A stretch of DNA of 64,000 nt from Streptomyces fumigatiscleroticus (GTDB taxonomy: Bacteria > Actinomycetota > Actinomycetes > Streptomycetales > Streptomycetaceae), in NCBI RefSeq assembly GCF_014647975.1, contig NZ_BMQF01000029.1, positions 1 to 64,000 on the forward strand, read 5' to 3'. Made by a program: the position numbers and the translations under genes. Below the pieces are notes generated by a model. The model was not told where the DNA came from. It saw only the letters and a list, made by a program, of their open reading frames with translations, and searched no databases. Within the stretch, counting starts at the first letter, position 1, and each line of letters opens with the position of its first letter. Shown here piece after piece: positions 63,587 through 64,000 of this stretch.

Positions 63587-64000
63587 ATGCCGAAGACCTC
63601 AGGCCGTACAGGCGGCCACAAGCGCCGGACACGTGGATACCCGCGACACGGCATCGTCCTGACCGCGACGGCGTTGGCCGCGGGTGTCGCTCTGTCCGTG
63701 CCCACGGGTTCCGCTGCGGCAGATCCGCAGAGCCCTTCCGTCCTGGGCGGCTCGGGAGGCGTCGTCACCCACCCGGAGGCGGTCACCGCGGCGCAGCGGC
63801 GGGCCGTGCTGGACCACTGGACCCCGGAGCGTCTCGCGGCCCTGACCGAGCCGTCTTCGGGCAACCCACCGAAGGCAGGGCCGGACGGTGCTCCGTGGGG
63901 CGGTTCCGACACCCTGACCAGGACGGTGGGCAGGCTCTTCTTCACCGACCACGGAGAGGACGCCAGCTGCACCGCCACCGTCGTCGACAGCGCCGACCGC
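63587..64000 (+). CDS. Trypsin-like serine protease precursor, 5' end only
   Basis: The first 138 codons of a secreted protein running off the window. A long basic n-region (SGRTGGHKRRTRGYPRHG) precedes a hydrophobic core and AAADP cleavage area near residue 46. After a propeptide-like stretch, VGRLFFTDHGEDASCTATVV with the first Cys resembles the start of chymotrypsin-fold (S1-like) domains in Streptomyces glutamyl-endopeptidase/trypsin-like proteins. The catalytic triad lies beyond the window. ATG 63587; possibly leaderless. Confidence 0.75.
   Translation, partial: MPKTSGRTGGHKRRTRGYPRHGIVLTATALAAGVALSVPTGSAAADPQSPSVLGGSGGVVTHPEAVTAAQRRAVLDHWTPERLAALTEPSSGNPPKAGPDGAPWGGSDTLTRTVGRLFFTDHGEDASCTATVVDSADR

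Overview
The window is high-GC, actinomycete-type DNA and almost certainly Streptomyces. The evidence is strong third-position G/C bias, GTG/TTG starts, WhiB, LAL/LuxR, ROK and many TetR/MarR regulators, Tat and lipobox signals, ABC-F proteins, and many secreted hydrolases. The density of relics, broken genes and accessory functions suggests a chromosome arm rather than the core.

Layout. 0.1-3.5 kb holds two tandem ABC-F ATPases (ribosome protection/antibiotic-resistance type). 3.8-12.3 kb holds a P450, an L,D-transpeptidase-like lipoprotein, a Tat-exported M20 amidohydrolase, a lipoprotein, an I36-type inhibitor, an SRPBCC protein, a SAM methyltransferase and a thioesterase. 12.3-17.8 kb has a GMC oxidoreductase relic, a giant LuxR (LAL) regulator and a multiply frameshifted sedolisin (S53). 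18-25.4 kb has a membrane-anchored ricin-type lectin with a 12-copy heptamer repeat before its RBS, peptide deformylase, a Bax-inhibitor-like membrane protein, a TetR/membrane pair, an SDR and a small secreted protein.

25.8-45.5 kb is a mosaic island full of duplications and relics. Its centre is a 3379-residue protein with apparently only two cysteines, one near each end. It is followed by a 67-residue Pup-like (prokaryotic ubiquitin-like) protein ending in the conjugation-ready GGE terminus, and then by an ATP-grasp (RimK-superfamily) ligase. I read this trio as a candidate peptide-tagging or peptide-modification system separate from canonical pupylation; it is the most notable content of the window. 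Downstream are a secreted protein, a HesB/IscA-like protein with an insertion and a coupled unknown protein, all partly duplicated about 5 kb further on; an IS3 transposase fragment; and an SDR / alpha-beta hydrolase / TetR operon whose hydrolase is broken by an exact 37-bp duplication. Fragments of that hydrolase and TetR also lie on the other side of the giant gene.

45.7-54.3 kb is a coherent alpha-galactoside utilisation cluster: intracellular GH36, a divergent ROK regulator with a leaderless-type promoter, a sugar ABC transporter (binding protein and two permeases), and a secreted GH27. It is followed by a deletion scar joining a GH95 5' end to an SGNH hydrolase 3' end. 55.5-64 kb carries an isocitrate-lyase/PEP-mutase-like protein, a divergent MarR/MFS pair with twin operators, an SDR, a TetR, a GNAT, a WhiB, a subtilase C-terminal relic, a DUF4232-like secreted protein and the start of a trypsin-like protease. 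No rRNA, tRNA or CRISPR was recognised. All functional calls come from motif reading; no database search was possible.
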